A stretch of 64,000 bases of DNA from Thozetella sp. PMI_491 (Eukaryota > Ascomycota > Sordariomycetes > Chaetosphaeriales > Chaetosphaeriaceae): contig MU270045.1 of the NCBI GenBank assembly GCA_021432635.1, positions 336,867 to 400,866 of the forward strand, in the 5' to 3' direction. This document shows positions 11,023 through 22,816 of the stretch, piece after piece (position 1 is the first letter of the stretch; each line of letters starts with the position of its first letter). A model generated the notes under the pieces. It saw only the letters and a program-made list of their open reading frames with translations. It did not search any database and was not told the origin of the DNA. A program made the translations under genes and the position numbers.

Positions 11023-12344
11023 GCTGACGAAAAACTGGTCTGTACCAGAAGCCTCGTATGCTCTATGCTCTTGGCAGCGAAGGAAAGGGAGTTTGCCAAT
11101 GCGTGCTCCAGATGTGCTGTCGTGGACATGTATATATCGGAATAGCGAATAGCCGACAATCCGAGATGGAGGTCAGCTTATTCCAGGTTTTCCCCTTGGA
11201 TCACGCCTTGCGTCATAACCAAAGTCCGGCCGGCTAGTTCGAACAAAGCTTAGTGTCCCCGGACGTCCGCTAAGTTCGATTTTAACCCATATAAAGACGG
11301 GAAAAGTGGCATGAATAAGGGAGTCGCCAATCTGTTCGTATATCTTGACCGACCCTTAATTACAACCCGTGCCCAACAAATTTAGAGACCTGCAGCAGTT
11401 GCTAACTCACGATGAGTGTGCTACACTCTTTCGGATCATGTCATGCAATCTCTCCATATTTTTTGGCAGCCACAGGCACGAGAAGGACACAAGCACCCGC
11501 AGTCGGAGTTGCAGTCTCAAGGGCTGCCTGACGGCGGAAACTCTAGGCGAGGGATGCATTTAACCAGATTCTTCCGCATCGTGTACCAGAAGGGGGGTGA
11601 CAAGGCTCCCAAGCTCGGGGGACCTTGCACTGTTCTCCATGGCCTGATACGGATCAGTGATCGAAGTTGACTTCCCGGGGGAGATCCCGCCGGGCGGCAT
11701 CACATATGTGTTCGGACACCCGCGTCGGTCCTCCGTGCCGGGTCGCGCGTGAAGAAACTTCGCTGCTTTGATTAGTTGTTCCACGCAAGACCACCACTAG
11801 AACTCGTGAGATTCTTGGATACAAATCTTGGTGGCCGAGTTGTAGCTACCGCCAACAGGCACCTGGTCATCGGCTGCCTTGCTTCCCGTGCCTAGCATGC
11901 GGCTTTTACCGTAGCTAAGACACGGCATCGCTAGCCACTTGCAAGAGCCGCGTGTTTTGTCTGTTTCTACAACTCCCAAGCGGGTCGTCTGCTCGAGAAC
12001 TGGTGCGGGGTTCCACAACGTGGCGGGGGGTGAGAGGGGCGCGGGCAGGGGTCTCTTAGGCTTATCATTGAGCCCTGGTTGGTTTGCCCAGCAGCGCCAG
12101 TCTCTCTGGCTTCCTTCCATTACCGGCTAGCAAGGCAAGGTAACCACAGCGAGGTGTTGGCCGATCGTGCCCGGAGCTTTCTATTGGCAAGCACGTCTGA
12201 CTCTATCGGCATGCAGGTTATGCCGAGATGCAGCAACTTGCCCTTATCTAGGACCGCCCGCCCGGTCCTGTTTCGGTTCTTGTCATGAACTCCCTCCCGG
12301 GCCGAGAGCAAGTGCCAGGCAATTTATATCTCGTGTAGTTCAGA
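11023..12344. other. Intergenic region between FAD monooxygenase and agmatinase
   Basis: About 1.3 kb with divergent flanking genes, so it contains both promoters. Open frames at 11369-11784, 11797-12120 and 12167-12472 overlap on opposite strands and show no motif. Nothing else is supported. Confidence 0.5.
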
Positions 12345-13571
12345 ATGCGTGTCGTCTTACTTTTGCCGGTCCTCGCCCGCCTGGGCCTTGCGCGCCAGAT
12401 TGTCTTCCCGCCTGTGGCGGCGATTGCTGCAAACGGCCAGGTACCCCTACGCGGCCTAGACGAGGAGATTGAGGATGATGTGGACCTGACTACCGACAGC
12501 GTGGGAGGACTGACCTCGTTCGCCCACCTGCCGTACGTACCTTGTTTTGCGCCTAAGGCGGACGAGGAAATCGAGAAGTACGATATTGCAGTCCTTGGGG
12601 CGCCTTTTGACACGGCGACCTCATACCGGCCGGGCGCGCGGTTCGGGCCGCATGGGATCCGAGACGGCTCCCGCCGGATCCGGGGGCCGCACTCTTGGAG
12701 CATCTACTCCAAGCGCAACTGGTTCGCCGAGTGGGCCAAGATTGTCGACTGCGGTGATGCGCCGCTGACCTTCGTCGACAACACCGTAGCGCTGAAGCAA
12801 CTCGTCAAGGCGCACAAGATCATCTCCGCCCGCCAGGCGAACAACGTCTCGATCGCGAAGACCCCTCGCATCCTGATGCTGGGAGGCGATCATACCGTTA
12901 CCCTCGCTGCTCTGAGGTCAACCATCGACCACTGGGGCGTTGTGAACGTTATCCACTTCGATTCGCACATCGACACCTGGAACCCTCATGTCAATGGCGG
13001 GGGCGTCACCGAGTACGCCAGCGTCAATCACGGAACTTTCCTTCACATCGCACACGAGGAGGGGCTGATCTCGAACGACTCGAGCATTCACGCCGGCATC
13101 CGGGCACCGCTTGGGACGAGGCAGCGGGACTACGACAATGATGTCGAGTGTGGCTTCGACATCATAACTGCCAGGGACATTGACGAGATAGGTACCAAAG
13201 GCATCATCCAGAAGCTGAAGAAGAGGGTGGGTGAAGGTAACGTGTATATCACCGTGGACATCGACACGCTGGATCCCGTAAGTGCTCTTTTTCTCTCGCT
13301 CGTTCATTAATATGCTACAGTTGGACGTATCAGCGCTGATCCTTGAGCCAAGGCTTTTGCGCCCGCTACCGGAACAGCAGAGCCAGGGGGGTGGAGCACA
13401 CGCGAGCTCCTCACCATCCTCGACGGTCTTTCGGGCTTAAAGGTCATCGGAGGCGACGTAGTGGAGGTAGCCCCGGCATATGACAATGCTGGTGAAACGA
13501 CCTCCCTCGCGGCTGCCGAAGTGGCTCGGAGCTTGATTGGACTCATGGTTCAGGTTCCCGTTGTAGCCTGA
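12345..13571 (+). CDS. Agmatinase / guanidinobutyrase-type ureohydrolase, secreted form
   Basis: Two exons, 12345..13277 and 13353..13571 (75-base intron, GTAAGT...AAG), 383 residues. Arginase/agmatinase superfamily (PF00491): the manganese-binding motifs are intact, GGDHTV near residue 187, HFDSHIDTW near 210 (Ser where many members have Ala), and the VDIDTLDPAFAP motif that is completed only after splicing. The C-terminal GGDVVEVAPAYD is the usual last signature. These enzymes release urea from a guanidino compound such as agmatine or 4-guanidinobutyrate. Residues 1-17 form a short hydrophobic leader (RVVLLLPVLARLGLA), so the protein is predicted to enter the secretory pathway, as do many fungal 'agmatinase 1' proteins. 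The upstream divergent FAD monooxygenase need not be related. An acidic stretch (DEEIEDDVDL) follows the leader. Substrate is inferred from family only. Confidence 0.9.
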
Positions 13572-14525
13572 TGCTTCGAAGTATATGTTCTCGTCAACTT
13601 CAAGTGTGTGGCCAGCCTACGATCAGGTCGAACCAGTAACTTTGGCAGCACCTTGGAAACGACCCGATACAGAGAGTTAAAGGCAAGGAATGGTAGCATC
13701 ATGATCAAGATATGTTCTCGGGGGTCGCAAGCGTTAGATCGGGGAACTATTGGTTCCAATTGGTATACATCATACGGTTTTGGTTCCCGGGGATCACCTC
13801 GCATTCGCGGCGCTAAAATTAGAACTCAGTTAGCAGTGTTCAGCTTCTAAGCTAGGTGCTCTATTTGGCCTTTGGAGCAAACTGTGACTACCTTACCTCG
13901 AACCTACCTGTGTTTACCCACTACCGCACCTCAGGTCATTTTGTCAAATATAAGGTACCGAGACTACGAAGCAAGAATGAGGAAAAGGTGACGACGGGCT
14001 TGCCTGTCTGGCTGTATTTGAGCCCAAGAACAGTGCATCAGTCAGATAAGTAACCAAGTGCCAATCCCTACAACATAGCCGAGTACTTTTGTGTTTCCGA
14101 GGTGGCTCCGACCAGAGCACTCTGAAGAAAATTGTAGCACGGTAGTTATGCTCTACCCCGCTTCGTAGGCTCGCGCTTGGCGATTCCTTTCGAGGCAGTG
14201 ACACGTTTCTTTTCATACCTTGGTGTCTCAGCTGTGTCATTCATCAGGCGACCTTGAAGCTATGTCGATTTTGGCTTCAAACCAGGCTACACTAGGGGTA
14301 AACTGGTGGAGGTGAGGGCCTAGAACAGGGCAATACCTCGCGTAACGGTACCGCTGCGTCGCAAAATTTAGGGCGGTGCCCCACCTCGAATGGAACGAAT
14401 GGACGGCGCCTGGATGATTTTCTTCCCTCGCAGCCGCCACGACACGTAGAAATTCTTCCTTCACCGCCCAACTCTCCAAGCCGCAGTCGCGCTGGGCGCA
14501 GAACGGACCGCAACAAGTTGCTGTC
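13572..14525. other. Intergenic region
   Basis: About 950 bases between two rightward genes. No coding sequence is supported; minus-strand frames at 13944-14240 and 14237-14948 are shadows or chance frames, the latter lying over the start of the F-box gene. It includes the promoter of the gene starting at 14526. Confidence 0.5.
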
Positions 14526-16902
14526 ATGCCCATTGCTCGCGCGTGCTGCTTGATCTGCGGAAGTGCCATCATTGACCATTCTGGGCAGCCGCCATGGATG
14601 GCCCGGTTCCATGCCCGTTAGTGCCCCGTTCTGAGCTGACGCGCGCCCGAATCTTACAATCTCACCCCGCATCCAGTCTATGCAGCCGAGGTCGAAGCGA
14701 GCACGCGAGCTTGCATCTCCGGGCCGGGCTTCAGGGAGGAGTTCGGTGATTTTATCGATCCGTTCCCGTCGCCATACGACCTCGGCGAGGATGACGGCGG
14801 AGATGGCGACGGCGAGGATGAGGACGACGACGAGGACAATGACGAGGAAATACTCGCCATCGACCTCATGCGCTCCATGTTCGGCAACCCGAGACACCTG
14901 CCCTTCGCTCCCGACCGCGAGCCCAGGGCCTGGGGGTTTCCGTTTCATTCTGCATGCTGGAGAATGCTGCTGCTCTCGAGCCCGGTCAGCCCATTAGACA
15001 CCCAAGCGCTCATGAACCTCTGCCGGTCCTTCCCCATCCAGATGGGTCTCATCAACTGGGGACACGATTATGGCGGGCTGGTGTATTGGGACAACGTGCT
15101 GACGCCTGGCGAGGAGCCTATATGGCAGCACCGGAAACGATCGCTGACTCAGGACTCAGACCCCCTCGTCATACCCGAGCTTCATCAGGTATTTCGGCAG
15201 CGTAGCGAATCGGCCAGCCTCGGCCCGCTTGGAGCTCACTGCCTCACCGCGCAGGCGCTAATGACGGATATCTTTGCGAGGTTGCCTGCCGAGATATTGG
15301 AGTTGATTCTCATCCATCTGGCTTCCCGCGACGTCGTTCGTCTAAAGCAAGCCTCTCGTATCTACGCCAGTGTTCCCCTGCGCGCCTCGTTTTGGAAGTC
15401 TCGTTTTCTCCTAGGGCAGGAATTCCACCACGTGTTTGAAGCACGACAGAGCAATACCATACATTGGAGGTCGTTATATAGCTCGGCGAAATCCCTGGAA
15501 TCCCTGCCGGCCATGGTGAACAGGAAGCGGGTCTGGAACCTGTGTCTATCGCTCCATGGATTACTGGAGACCACGACGAGCGCCAGCTGCGAAGGGGAGC
15601 CTATACGGTCATTTTTTGAGCCGCAGGCTCCGCCTGACGGCAAGCGGTGGGTAACCGCTAGCAGAGCCTTGAAGCGCCCGATCAATACAATGTCTGCGGG
15701 ATCCAGGATCCTCTACGAGCGAAGGATAGTCTTGGCCCCTAATACAACTGCCATATTGGCCTCCACAGTTGCGATCAGCGGTCGACGCTACCTTTCTGGG
15801 ATCACTGTCCGAGAAGGAACCGACAGATTTGTCTCGCTCGGGTACAGACATCCAGAAACCGAAGTCGTTCTCCTAGAGGAAAACGGGCCTCTTCGAATTG
15901 CAGGCTTCTTGCTTGCACACGGCCAACAAGGCATACGAGGGCTTGCTGCAATTTCCCATACCGGGGTTATGTCTAACTGGATTGGCGACCATCACGACAT
16001 CCCTAAAAGGAAGCTTTTTACTATGCATAACACCCTAGATGTGATCAACTGCCTGAGGGGCGGCTTTGATGTAAGTGCCTTTGATCGTATCTGCTGATCT
16101 CTATCGACAACCACCTAAGAAAACGTCAGCTGGTATACTATGCTGACGTGCAATTACAGTCATTAAAGCTTGTTTCTCTTGCCGTCAACTCCTCCCAGAA
16201 AACCCAAATAGCGCCAGGCTCCGCCATATCCGCCCGAGACACTGCCCTTTGGTATCCTGATATCCCGCCTCTATCTCTATCATTCTTGGGAGTTTCGGAG
16301 CATCTCCATCAATCCGACCCGTATCAAGAACTTCCCCTCTGTTTCAAGCTATTTGGGGATCTTGATGGTGAATGTGGTCAGACCCTTACCGGAATCACCG
16401 TCGAAACCCGGGCACCCGACCAGGTGACATCGATTATCATTTCCACGGCCCAGAGAGGCGCCACTCGCCTAGGACTCGAGGGCAACCAGTCTGAGAATAC
16501 ACACGAGTTCCCCATCGATGGCGCAGGTGGGGAGCTGATTGCCAGTTTTGAGACCTACCACTCATATGGACAGTTGCTAGGCTTTACGGTCAGTCTGCGC
16601 TTCTTATGCGATCTCATCATCCCATAGTGCTAAACGCCAGCAACGGCTAGCTTCGCACCAACCGCAGTCGTTCTGCCGATTTCCCGCCCAACTTCCTTTA
16701 CAATTTCCCGCGCGGTAACGCGCTAATAAGATCTACGAATGTGGAAAGAGAGGTTGTTATCGGTTTTTGGGGCATGATAGTAAGTTGTCGACTGGCCCCG
16801 GATTCCGACAGCGACCTCCAGGTTAATGAAGATGATTTGCAGTCGAACCAAACAGGATTTAGCGATATCGGCCTTATTGTTGTCGCATCTGAAGCCGAAT
16901 AG
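14526..16902 (+). CDS. F-box protein with N-terminal CxxC (DUF7600-like)
   Basis: Four exons, 14526..14616, 14677..16070, 16160..16588, 16651..16902, 721 residues; all junctions keep frame. The first exon encodes a short cysteine motif (CCLICGSAI) followed by PPWMARFHA, the typical opening of a group of fungal F-box proteins annotated with a C-terminal DUF7600 domain. A strongly acidic run (about residues 85-105, many Asp/Glu) follows. The F-box lies near residue 250 (LPAEILELILIHLASRDVVRLKQASR). The C-terminal half is beta-rich and ends with SADFPPNFLYNF and a GFWGMIV strand, matching the family pattern. F-box proteins usually recruit substrates to SCF ubiquitin ligases; the substrate of this group is not known. 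The acidic run sits just after intron 1 and could disturb gene prediction. The start at 14526 was chosen because it brings the CxxC motif into frame with the rest. Confidence 0.8.
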
Positions 16903-18157
16903 CCACCAAATGATAGCAGAGAGGCCACAAAGAAGACTTTATGCCATGCAGTTGCTGTGGGAGTTGGGGGGGACTGCATATCAACATTAACCATAAAAGA
17001 AGTCAAGAAGGATCACGTGTAGTGGAGTCTATCTCGTGCTACGGATGCCCCTGGTCGTTAGATATCCCTGTGACATTTATGCCAGCTTGTCTACCTACCT
17101 GTAATAAATCGAGTAATACCGCCCCGCCGGCATGACAATTGAACCCATGACGTGAAGCGCACGAGCCGGTGCGTTTATCCTCTCCTGGACTTACTCCCAA
17201 ACGCAACTCTGAGTAGTGGTTTCGATTTCTCGCCTACCCGCCAATCCATTTCGGTCTTGGCCAAATGCGATGTCATGGAACCATGATCTAATGGGTGCCA
17301 GGGTTGCCAAAGCTGGTCCTGCGCGATGCTAGTACAGGTACTCGAAGACAATGCTGCCGATTCTGCTTTAGGCAGTTACTATGTCGCCTACTTTACGTAT
17401 GTTGACGCAATGCCGTAAACGCCAAGGACTGTTGCACAGCGCAAAGTAGCTTATGTGGACAGCGGGGCTCTCGACTCGAACGTCCGAGATCCTCAATTCC
17501 CATTTAGGTATAATCTTTCAGGTATGTCGACTGACCCCGCCTCCTTTTCAAATGCCAACGCGCCTCCCCCTACCCCCTTGATACTAATCACTACCGGATA
17601 GAGAACCCTCACCCAATCATGCTGATCTTGAGCCCAATAGACCGGGGCAATGCTGTGCCACTCGTTCCCTAAATTCCTAAGTAGATGACATCACGCCCCT
17701 CCCTTACGGCCCCAGAGTTGATGGTTGCCTCGTCTTGCCGGCGCGAAGGATTCTGTCCTGGGCCAGCTCTGCACATCGTGTTCCCATTTAGGCGAGAAAC
17801 GTGCATATCACTGCCACACTCTGTGTAGCGCCCTGCACGGCACAGCGAGTGTGTCACGGCCGCGCCCCAGCCCCTTGGCTCACAAAATATAGGAAATAGA
17901 GTGTATCGGGCTAGATTGAGCTGAGACGGTTAATGCAACCCCCAGGCAGGACCCCGATACGTTCCACGAGCAGGTGCTAAATATATAGTTTAAATATAAT
18001 GGCCGTTGCCTTTCCTCGCAAGGACCTCCTTGGCTCAAAACAATCGGCCTCGACGCCAGCCTCATGTCACGGCGATTTTTGCTCTCGCTTTAACCAGTGA
18101 GAGCTAGTATACCCCAGTCTCTAGAAGCGATTCCGTATCGCAAGCGGCCAGGCTACG
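16903..18157. other. Intergenic region
   Basis: About 1.25 kb without a supported gene. Short open frames at 16941-17135 and 17669-17857 have no motif. It includes the promoter of the membrane protein gene starting at 18158. Confidence 0.5.
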
Positions 18158-19715
18158 ATGGGCTCCACAGGAAGCAATGGCACCTGGACACCGCCGCCAG
18201 ATGACGCACTCAACTTCACGAAGTCAGATACACTGTGCGATGCCGCGACGCGGTGGTATGGCGACTCGGTGAAAGCCTGGTCGGATACCGATCCATTGGC
18301 CGATGTCTCTCCCTTGGTCACCTATACCTACATTGTCGCCCTGCTTCCCGACAACTACTCGGTTCCAGACCTTGTAAACACTTTCCAATGGCTAAACGAC
18401 ACTAGCGCCGAGCTGGCCGAGAAAATTGACAACTTCCCCGTGGAACAGTGTAGCGAAAAGATATGCGAGCACTTGGATTGGAAAGGTGACCCAGACATCT
18501 CTGGGGTTGGTGTGAGTACATCTGCCTCTATGCATCCTTTGCGCACGCTCTCGTCCATTGGAAGATCTTGGTCTCCTCTTTTCGGACCTCCTCGCTGACT
18601 TGAGATCGTCAGATGATGGTTAGCTATTACATTGCTGCAGTGTTTGCTACGGTCTATTTTGTCGTCTTGGCGGTGGCAGAGCTCCGTGCGATGCACAAGA
18701 GAAGGAAAAACCGGCCCTTAGACACGAGTAAGTTCTTGGACGGATTCACCGAGTCGGTCAACACCTTCCTCGACGCTGCGCTGGTGTTCGCCCTTTCTAT
18801 GCTCATCGCCGCTATGACACGCTATGTCGCGGAGTTGAGGAGTAACAACCCATATGACGACAACAACAACAACAAGAGTGAACCCTACTCTATCTACGGT
18901 ATGATGGGATCTGTCTACATGTCGACCTTCTCCATCTTTCCGGCCCTTGTACTGCACTCCGTCGGCAGTGATCTACGGCGACACTGGCTCCGACTCTTCT
19001 TCTGGCTCGCAATCATGGCCTTCGTCATTGCTCTTGATATCCTGTACAGGAAAGCCTACAAGGACAAGCACTGGGCAGGAGTAGACACAGACGACTTCCG
19101 CATGGAGGGTGAGCTGGTCTGGCTACACTATTGCGACTCCGCGAGCCTGCGGAGGCTTCTGGAGAGTGCTGTCACCGCAGGCCATGCCTTTCTAGGGCTC
19201 AACTCGGTCTGGTGGCTTTATTATTTCGCTTCTAGCTTGGTCCCTGAACGCTGGAAGTCCCAGGCAGTGAAAGGCTCGCGCGTGGCTCGCAGTTGGCGCT
19301 CCGCGTACCCATTCCTCCGCCTCATCAACGGGTTAGCTGCTCTGGCCTTCATGTGGCTGTTTCTTGTTCTATTCACGCACTACCGTGGTTCAGTCGCCGA
19401 AACCAACAGCAATGGGTACGAGGATGGGAAGTGGACATTCGGCCAAACTCTTGCATTGGCTACCTGGGCTCCGGTGTTGGTGGACCTGACAACAGTGTAT
19501 CTATGTAAGTCTCAGCCCTTGAGTTGGCTCGACTGTGTTACTGACCTACTGCATTAGTTGGTGCTGAAGGAGGCCTGAGCTCCAAACTTTCCAGGAGATA
19601 CAGAGTCGTGCCTGTCCCGAACGAGGAACAACACCCGCACGATAAAACGTTAGCTTTGAAGCAAACCTACTCTCCTCTCTCGTCAGCACAGGAATTCGGC
19701 GGAGGAAGGTCCTAG
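18158..19715 (+). CDS. Multi-pass membrane protein, unrecognised fungal family
   Basis: Three exons, 18158..18511, 18613..19504, 19558..19715, 467 residues. The first ~115 residues form an ectodomain-like segment with spaced cysteines (SDTLCDAA, EQCSEKICEHLDW) and N-glycosylation sequons (NGT, NFT, NYS, NDT). Hydrophobic spans then follow: MVSYYIAAVFATVYFVVLAV, FLDAALVFALSMLIAAM, MSTFSIFPALVLHSV, LRLFFWLAIMAFVIALDI, FLGLNSVWWLYYFAS, LAALAFMWLFLVLFTH and LALATWAPVLVDLTTVYL, about seven in all. The C-terminal tail is short, hydrophilic and probably cytosolic. The N-terminus has no clear signal peptide, so the topology of the ectodomain is uncertain; an upstream exon supplying a leader is possible. 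The pattern is common among uncharacterised fungal membrane proteins, and I do not assign a function. A poly-Asn run (NNNN) lies in the second loop. Confidence 0.7.
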
Positions 19716-21026
19716 CCCGGAGGTCTAGAAGACCAAGTTGGGACCGCCGTAAGGCAAGGTGCTGTCCCAGGAAATATCGTGGGGGTACTTTATCACACAC
19801 ATCGATTCAAGATAGAAATAGAACAAATTACGAAGAAAATACGACTTTCAGCTCGTTTACCTTAGATAGCTACGTGCTTGGGGCGTATAAGGAACAGCTT
19901 CCCAGGTCTCAGTTATGTGAAGTTGTGAGAGGCCTCATTTATATCCTATGATACTGAGACCACCGTTTGCCAGCTGCTCAATATATCTTCACAAGCTGGC
20001 AAGTGTAGCGCCTACAATTCAATAAAGGCTTGGGATCCCAGCCCAAGATTTTCTTGCTAGCGGTACATGCGTTCTGAACTCGCTGTATCGGGAGGAAGCT
20101 TTGCTCTTCATAAACTACCTAGGTAAGGGTCGTTGTTGGCCATCGTCTGCCATGAGTGGCTGTGCCCAACCGACTTTATATTGCAAGGACCTCGAATTCG
20201 TCCCACGCAGCTTCCGTCTCGTAGAAGTCGGTATTTTCTGATTTCATCGATCCTCATTTCCAGTCATCCACCAAGAAGGCCAATTGCAAGGATACAGTCT
20301 TCACCTCGAGCAATAGTTTGGAGGGGTTGAACTTAAACTTGAGGCTCCATTGCTCATATAGCCGTTCTTCTATGCTTCCTAACTTGGTGGATCCTCAACG
20401 GATACAGCTTCGACATGTTTTGGATAGGTTCGGCCGCCATTCTTGACAAGCCTAGAGTCAGACCTCGCGTTTTCTCAGGACTTGCATTTCAGCATAAGTT
20501 TTTCTCCATGGTGTACCGTAAGTTGCCGAGAAACAATGGATAAGTTCGGATTTCCCTCCTGGCATAACCCATGCTTCTAGAAGGCGAGTGTGGGCATGTG
20601 GCACGGGAAATTATGCGCGGGCAATTGCCACCTTTCTATAAGAATCAATTCTTCGCATGCGGCAGCAGCGCGAGATGATGTCTCACCCCAGGCTTCTGCT
20701 GTCAGCTGCGGCTGACTTGGCTTGCAGTTCGACCCAATCAACTGAGTCTCGTAAGACTTTAGGTACTCCTCGAGTCCGTTGTCTCGGAACGCCAAGATTT
20801 TGAAACGGCAAATGACAGGCTGGATCCAGATGAGAAAATGGTGATCGTACTACTGGCCAGTGTATGATGTAGAATGTTTGCCCGTCGGCACCACGACCAC
20901 AGAAAACAGATGATCGTAACGGCTCCCCTCTCGAATAGGTACACACAAACAGTACATCGTCCGTCTATGCAATCTAGTGGTCACAAGTTCTGGCTATCTC
21001 GACCTATGCTCCATGCTAATGCACAC
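19716..21026. other. Intergenic region
   Basis: About 1.3 kb between two convergent genes (membrane protein ending at 19715, P450 ending at 21027). Minus-strand frames at 20577-20795 and 20683-20946 are open in more than one phase and carry no recognisable motif; I could not splice them into the P450. Nothing else is supported. Confidence 0.4.
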
Positions 21027-22816
21027 TCACCATAGCCTCTTCCACCGGACCCTCATATCACGATCGGGGGGCACAGCGGCGCCTCCGGACCACCTTACAT
21101 CGTTTTGTGCCGGTCGCTCAGGACCCTTGCCGTCCTCAATGGTGGTCCACTCCACGAACTCAATGTCAAATCGGGACACGAGCAGGGCTAAGGTCAGCAG
21201 AATCTCCTGCTTAGCAAAGAATCGCCCGGGACACATCGACACACCGCCACCTGTCGATCCTGTTAGTCTTCCGGCGCCAGAATGGGCGGCCAGCACATAC
21301 CATAGGGGAAGAAGTCGTTGGATCGGCCAGCCATGTCGAACTTTGGCACCTTGACGGTCCTGCCGCCTTCCTGCACCTCCTCGTATTTGAGGTGGCGCTC
21401 GGCCCAGAATTCAGATGCGGGATGCTCCTCGGTGCCCCAGACAGCTTCGTCGTAGTGCGCAATCTCGGATGGTGCCTGAAGCAGCGAGCCCTTTTCCACC
21501 CGATACCTGTCGCCCACCGTCGTCGGCTCCATCACCTCGCGCGTAATATTGATTGAAACGTGCATTCGCAAAAGTTCAATGTAGATTGATTGCATAAGCG
21601 GGAGTGAGATCAGCTTCTGCACGTCTAAGGTGCGCTGCTGGGTCGCAGGATCGAGAACGAAGGCCGCAGCCACCTCTGCGCGCACTGCTTGAAACAACTT
21701 TGGATCCTTCGCAAGCTCGATGACACCCCACGCCGTCACAGGAATGGTGTTTGAGTTTTGCCTGCGCCGCACGTCAGCGTTCGGCCTGCAGCGGCAGGAC
21801 ATCGAGAACTTACGCAGTAATGGCCACGTTCGACACCAGCCCGCAGCACGTATCGGGCGAAAATTCGCACGCCTTCATCCACTTGGCGAGCTCCCGCATG
21901 AAGCGGGAGCCAAAGCATGGCTCCCAGTCGGCCTCGGCGTCGGGGCTGTTCGGGTCGTAGGCGGCCCATGCCGCGTCGAGGAAGCGCCCGCAGGCCGCGC
22001 GGTAGCGCTCCCGCTTGTTGAAGGCCGAGCGGTTCAGGAACCGGGGCAGGCCCCAGGCGAGGCTAAGAGCCACCGCGTCGAAATCCCACAGGATGTCCAG
22101 GAAATCCGGTGTCTGCTCGAGGATGAGCGGCCCGTTCAGTGAGACGATGGAAGCCGTGGCCATGTCGCGGCGGACGAACTGGAACAGGCGCACCTCAGTC
22201 CACTCGCCGAGGGGGAAGGCCTCAAGGCGCTCATTGAAGAGCTCCTGGTACCGCGCGGCCAGCTTGTTGGCCTCCTCGGTGCGAACGAGGTAGTTGTGGA
22301 AGAGGTTGTGGAACGAGGCCCAGTAGCGGGCCTCGTCCGGGATCCCCTCGGTGCCGTGGGCCGGGGCCTTGAGGCGGCCCGACTTGTCGTTGGCGAATTT
22401 GGCCAGGTCCTCCTTGGTCGAGCCCCACAGCGTCTGCATTATGAGAAGCATGAACTTGTCAGAGCTTACGGCCGCTGACATGCGAAACATGACCGGCACG
22501 TTCTGCGCGCCGGTGAGCAGATAGACCTTCATAGGGCCCAAGTGAAATGAGACGATGTTCTGGAGGTGCAACGCATTCCTTTTTTGCCTTGTTAGGGGCC
22601 GGCTATCACTGGGGACGAAGGGACCTACTTAGCGCGCGTCAGGAACTTCTTCATGTTCGTCATGTACTGATACGTGTTAGAGAGGTACGGGATTGGATCC
22701 GATAGCGCCGGGGGCTTGCTGGCGTCGGGCCATAGCCAGCGAACAGTAAGGAGCAGCGTGACGACGCCGAGCGACACGGCGACCCGGCCGGGCTCAAGCG
22801 TCCCGATGAACTCCAT
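21027..22816 (-). CDS. Cytochrome P450 monooxygenase
   Basis: Four exons, complement(21027..21250, 21301..21761, 21814..22578, 22629..22816), 545 residues. An N-terminal membrane anchor (VAVSLGVVTLLLTVRWLW, about residues 12-30) points to the endoplasmic reticulum. The I-helix region reads QNSNTIPVTAW, the K-helix ExxR is ELLR, a PERF-like block reads FWAERHL, and the haem-binding loop is PYGGGVSMCPGRFF with the cysteine ligand; the glycine-rich loop is assembled across the last intron. The I-helix lacks the common AGxDT and instead has NTIP, as in CYP7/CYP8-like and several fungal P450 families, some of which have altered oxygen chemistry. The first exon encodes only the anchor and proline-rich hinge. 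Substrate is unknown. Its neighbours (FAD monooxygenase at 9.6 kb, SnoaL-like at 4.9 kb, propeller at 26 kb) are not immediately adjacent, so joint function is only a possibility. Confidence 0.9.

Noticed and set aside
10905-11159. Minus-strand frame of 84 residues as the N-terminus of the first FAD monooxygenase
   Set aside because: The real N-terminus is in another phase (start 11022) and contains the GAGIAG motif; this frame has none.
12248-13307. Minus-strand frames of 151, 90 and 129 residues
   Set aside because: They lie opposite the well-supported agmatinase gene, whose metal motifs fix the coding strand.
14237-14948. Minus-strand frames of 111 and 218 residues
   Set aside because: The plus strand here encodes the CxxC opening and acidic run of the F-box protein; the minus frames are shadows of it.
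21720-22478. Plus-strand frames of 140, 92 and 60 residues
   Set aside because: Opposite exon 2 of the P450, which has clear family motifs.
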